The notes under the pieces are model-generated. The model was not told the DNA's origin. It did not search any database and worked only from the letters and a program-made list of their open reading frames with translations. Positions 60,808 to 64,000 of a stretch of 64,000 nt of DNA are shown here, in pieces (the first letter of the stretch is position 1; the number at the start of each line of letters is the position of its first letter). A program made the position numbers and the translations under genes. Source of the DNA: Cornus controversa (taxonomy: Eukaryota > Streptophyta > Magnoliopsida > Cornales > Cornaceae); assembly GCA_026545225.1 (NCBI GenBank), contig CM048845.1, positions 76,115,033 to 76,179,032 on the forward strand, read 5' to 3'.

Positions 60808-63541
60808 ATTTATGGGTCAAAAAAACCATAACCCATGTTTTCATAGGAGCAGGTTAAAAGAAGCTTGGGTTGAACCTTGACTCGGGTTAGGAAGAGTTGG
60901 CCCGAGCGGCCAACCACTATCATGGTTGAGTTACCATCTAATCTAGTCAAATTGAATTAATTTTTCACAATAATTCAGTTTTTGCATATAAAGAAATGAT
61001 CTTGCATTTTTTTTCCACACATACATGTATGTATATAAAGAGAAATCCATGTTTAGATATTTATTTCCGGATTGAGACCAGGTTAGAGAAATGAGGCTAA
61101 AATCGAGTTAATCTCGAATTAATTTTGGATTAGATTACTCTTAAGCAATAAAAAAAGAGCAATGCTACACGTCATGAAATTATTTCATGAATTTGTATCA
61201 TGAATGATGTGACAGGTAACGTGGAGAGTTAGTATTTGTGAGATTTCCCCCATACACAGAGTCCCATGATATTATCATTGAATCCCACCAATATTAACTC
61301 TCTAAATTACCTGCCACATCATTCATGAAATAATTTCATGACGTTTAACATTTCTTATAAAAAAATTTACAAATTAACTTAATGTAAATTTCTAAAAATT
61401 ATAACCAAATTCTTAAGGAATTAATTCTCTAAACCATTAATATACAGTAAATTAAGATTTACACAAAAAAAAGAGTGATTATAATTTGAAATATTAACAA
61501 TAAAAATGTATAAAAAATAGATTAGAAATTGGCTCGGGTTGGTCTCGGAACCCTAATCAAGTTCGAATTGAGTTTTTTTAATCTAAGTCCAACACTAATT
61601 GTAAAAATAATTGTTTAAATCCGTAAAAAATTAAATTGAACTCTAATTAGATTCGAATTAGTATGCCTAACAAGCACCCCTAACCATATGGGTAAAAAAA
61701 GAAAAACCAAAGACAATTTTGTTTATAATTAAAAAGATTAAAATTGTATAATATAAATGGTCGATTGTGAGGTGGTGGTTGTCAAATCGTTATACCTTAT
61801 ACTTTTATTAATTATAATATGTATTTATAATTATGAAAAATGATATTTAAGCCTATAAAACTCACCTACTGCCTTCACGGAAGATTACATGTGGGACCAA
61901 CATGTAATCTATGGCTGCAAAGCCTTCGGTCAAGGCAGTCGGTGAGTTTCTCAGCTAGTATAAATATAGATATAAAGATCCACATGCATTAACTGAGAGA
62001 TTAATTGTCAACAAGAAAAAAAGAAGCTAAATAAATATAATAATAAAAAAAAGAATAGCAATAAATACACCCAGATGAGAATAAATAAATACAGATTCGG
62101 CATTAACTGAGAGATTAGTTGTCAACCCAAAAAAAAAAGCTAAATAAAAAAGAAAAAAGAAAAAAAAAATACAGATTCTTCTATTTCTCCAGATGAGATA
62201 TGTAAATACAGATTCTGCATTAACGGAGAGATTAGTTATCAACCAAAAAAAGAAAAAACTAAATAAACATAAAAAAAGAAAAATAAATAAATACAGATTC
62301 TGCTATGTCCCCAGATGAGAATAAATCCATGGACAATTGTGGACGGAATTATTTCTCTCTTTAATTTTTGTGTTTCATTTGTTTTTTGTTTTTGTTTTAA
62401 AGGGGTGATAAGGGAATAGAATAGTGATTATTTTCTTTTTCTTTCTTTTTTTTTTGGTTTTCACAGAGAGAGAATTTAATTATTATACTGATTTCTTGTA
62501 GGATTCTTATGAAATACGTCAATATTTTGGAAGGGACTCGACATTATTGAAAAACTTTTTTCATAAAGTAAGAGTTTACAAAGATCTTGGAGCAAATCAG
62601 GCATTTCTGAAACTTGCTGCTAGTTAATTTTATAGATAGAGAACAAAAATTAAAGTTTTTTATTTTATTTTTGTGTTAAAATATTAAACACCACCGAGGA
62701 CATGCAATCCTTTCGAACTCTCGACTTTCTTTGGGGATGTGACGTGATGTGAAAGCCTATCTCCTTCTGGTTCAAAATATTAAACTTTGATTTTATATAT
62801 ATATATATCAATTTGAATACTAGTTATAGATTGATTTAGAGATGCAATTTGGATGAGCCAGATTGATACAACTGATAAAATCAACGGGTGTGCCTTGACC
62901 AGCATGAGAAAACCCCACTGCAGTACGTTGATATAAAAAAATAGTCATCATGAAAACAGGCAGTGTGTTGAAAGGCATATATGTAAGGCCCCCACATTAG
63001 TTCCATTGATGAATATAGTTTAAATATTTCTACTATGGAGTTTATTAGAATTAACAGCTTGTTTGTCAAAATTTGAAGAGAAAAATAGAGTTTTACATGA
63101 TTTGAAAGTGTTTGACCAATTATATTCTAATGCATATATATAAATACCACTTTTTCATTTCTTGGACAAAAAAAATTGAAATTTGTTTTCATGGACAAGC
63201 TTCATATTTACCTTAATGTTTCCAGCCTCCTTGATTGCATCAACAAGCTTAAGCTGAAGTAGGATATGGTGGCTGCGAATATGGACACCTGAAACTGCAC
63301 ATATAACAACATCAACCAGTTTCACGGCATCAACTAGGCTGCCATGGTCACTGAAGGAGCCGGGCACGAGCCGCGCTCCTCGTGCCTTGAATGACAGTAG
63401 CATTTGAACCTTCTCAATGTCAACACCAATCTCTGGTCGATGAAGAACATATGTTTCATGTCCTTGACCTAAACTTGCATTCACCAACCTCTTCCCCAAA
63501 TACCCAGTTCCCCCTACAATCAGTACTTTGCTCTTTTCCAT
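58683..63541 (-). CDS. PLR: Pinoresinol-lariciresinol reductase
   Basis: There are four exons on the minus strand in transcript order: 63212-63541, 60503-60743, 59392-59595 and 58683-58846. All junctions are GT-AG and in phase, giving 312 codons, the usual length. The protein is a cytosolic NADPH-dependent reductase of the atypical short-chain (isoflavone reductase-like) family. It reduces pinoresinol to lariciresinol and then secoisolariciresinol in lignan synthesis. The N-terminal Rossmann motif GGTGYLG is at residues 10-16. The conserved block KRFLPSEFGTDP crosses the first junction. The catalytic Lys is K138 in VTFDDKMVVRKAI. SANCFAGYF near 155-163 fits PLR better than isoflavone or phenylcoumaran benzylic ether reductases. 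NKTLYLRPPANILSQRE lies in exon 3, and the C terminus is DEYLKRYV. The start is the first ATG after a TATA-like site. No break seen. Which lignan stereoisomer it uses cannot be told. Confidence 0.93.
59770..60187. repeat. hAT-type MITE-like repeat in PLR intron 2
   Basis: TAGGGTTACAATCTAGTC on the left and GATTTTGCAGCCCTA on the right could be worn hAT-type ends. The body has several GAGCTTGACTCA / TGAGCTCAAAT motifs. No matching 8-bp flank was found, so the borders are uncertain. Confidence 0.4.
61060..61690. repeat. Dispersed repeat, copy 2, interrupted by a MITE
   Basis: Similar in block order to 3141-3560 (GAGAAATGA, AAATTAAGATTTAC, TTCGAATTGAG, AATTGTAAAAAT). The younger MITE at 61157-61356 splits it, giving a relative age order. 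Confidence 0.5.
61157..61356. mobile_element. Mutator-like MITE, 200 bp, 9-bp target duplication
   Basis: The left end is GAGCAATGCTACACGTCATG, and the inverted right end is AAGAAATGTTAAACGTCATG. ATAAAAAAA flanks both sides (61148-61156 and 61357-61365). Same family as 40040-40220. It lies in PLR intron 1. Confidence 0.85.
61859..61953. repeat. Small inverted repeat
   Basis: AAACTCACCTACTGCCTTCA on the left pairs with CAAGGCAGTCGGTGAGTTT on the right, and GATTACATGT pairs with ACATGTAATC around a short loop. It is a compact hairpin, possibly a tiny MITE. Confidence 0.6.
61986..62335. repeat. Tandem repeat, about 115-bp units, three copies
   Basis: CATTAACTGAGAGATTA (with small changes) begins units at 61986, 62101 and 62218. 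Each is followed by GTCAAC or ATCAACC, an A-rich stretch, and AGATGAGA with AATACAGATTC. It lies in PLR intron 1. Confidence 0.8.
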
Positions 63542-63620
63542 CTCTCTCTCTCTCTCTAGATCTTTGTGTTGAATGGAAGAAATATGTATATCCCACCCCT
63601 TAATTTATATATATAGAGAT
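63542..63620 (-). promoter_or_regulatory. PLR core promoter and short leader
   Basis: On the minus strand TATATATAAATTA (about 63602-63614) lies 60-75 nt upstream of the start codon. A GA-rich stretch (63543-63558 on the minus strand) directly precedes the ATG. This spacing implies a leader of roughly 30-45 nt. Confidence 0.5.
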
Positions 63621-64000
63621 TGTGTGTATGTGTTTGCCTTTGAGTTTACACTTAATGCTCTTGTTTTCTTAATTTTACACTTTGGTCTACTACTTTTTAC
63701 TCATGTGAAAGTTTAGCTTATGAGGCAACCTTTGTCAGTCAATTCATGAACTGTTGGTACATTGGTTGCTTATCTTCAAAACTAAGGCAGTCTTTACAAA
63801 TTAAATTTACGATGGTTGGAAATTTTCCAAACTTATTACTGTCCTATGGTTCATGAAGCTCACGATTTAGTTTGGTTCAATTTCAGGTTCCAGTCTTGAA
63901 ATATATATATATATATATATAACATTAAAATATGTATAATATAACATATATACACTGAACAATTTGATTCGGTTTAATTCGATTTGGAAGAATTTCAAAT
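63621..64000. other. Sequence upstream of PLR
   Basis: A TA run at 63899-63920, and GGTTCAATTTCAGGTTCCAG / TTCGGTTTAATTCG motifs near the right edge that resemble part of a dispersed repeat (compare 57655-57770). No gene seen. Confidence 0.4.

Larger units (their letters stand above)
60744..63211 (-). other. PLR intron 1 (2.5 kb)
   Basis: This intron accounts for half of the gene. It holds a TA run (60776-60805), an old dispersed repeat (61060-61690) with a MITE nested in it, a small hairpin (61859-61953) and a 115-bp tandem array (61986-62335). The rest is AT-rich and unassigned. Confidence 0.8.

Overview
This is a stretch of plant nuclear DNA, most likely from a eudicot. It is AT-rich and has many-exon genes with GT-AG introns, CT/GA-rich leaders, plant-type SINEs, MITEs and TRIM elements, and recognisable plant genes (EDR2, a chloroplast DUF1995 protein, pinoresinol-lariciresinol reductase, a family-1 glycosyltransferase). 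The species cannot be named from this window.

Three host genes look whole, and their exons were built by hand. (1) EDR2-type PH-START-DUF1336 lipid-binding defence regulator, + strand, 10262-29787, 22 coding exons, 722 codons. (2) LPA3-like DUF1995 chloroplast protein, - strand, 34528-38895, 9 exons, 322 codons. (3) Pinoresinol-lariciresinol reductase (PLR), - strand, 58683-63541, 4 exons, 312 codons, with the NADPH motif and the catalytic Lys138. Two host-derived relics are also present: a family-1 UDP-glycosyltransferase pseudogene (31177-34080, -) and a C-terminally shortened histone H2B-like reading frame (53407-53676, -). A decayed hAT transposase with BED, DUF659 and dimerisation regions lies at 44570-46843 (-).

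Layout: 1-9600 is gene-free, with MITE-like repeats, a near-perfect foldback (2347-3040), microsatellites and a 26-G run. 9600-29800 is EDR2, whose long introns hold hAT-type MITEs, a 1.25-kb hAT deletion derivative with an 8-bp target duplication, tRNA-derived SINEs and a fresh 230-bp tandem duplication. 29800-34100 holds the broken glycosyltransferase, split near its first codons by a TRIM element. 34528-38895 is the LPA3-like gene. 38900-58600 is accessory DNA: Stowaway, Mutator-like and other TIR elements, the hAT relic, a TRIM array with three LTRs and two internal regions, a roughly 60-bp satellite array bracketed by a direct duplication, the H2B relic, and two large TIR elements side by side. 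58683-63541 is PLR, with repeats nested in its first intron.

The genes do not form an operon or an obvious pathway cluster: EDR2 (defence and cell death), LPA3 (photosystem II assembly) and PLR (lignans) are unrelated neighbours. No undescribed enzymatic system was found. The most notable signals are structural: the three-LTR TRIM array with an internal empty-site paralogue, the TRIM-split and locally duplicated glycosyltransferase, a Mutator-like MITE family seen whole and as two halves that border the same junction sequence, and the uORF-rich leader of EDR2. Element calls rest on terminal repeats and target-site duplications read by eye. No database search was possible.
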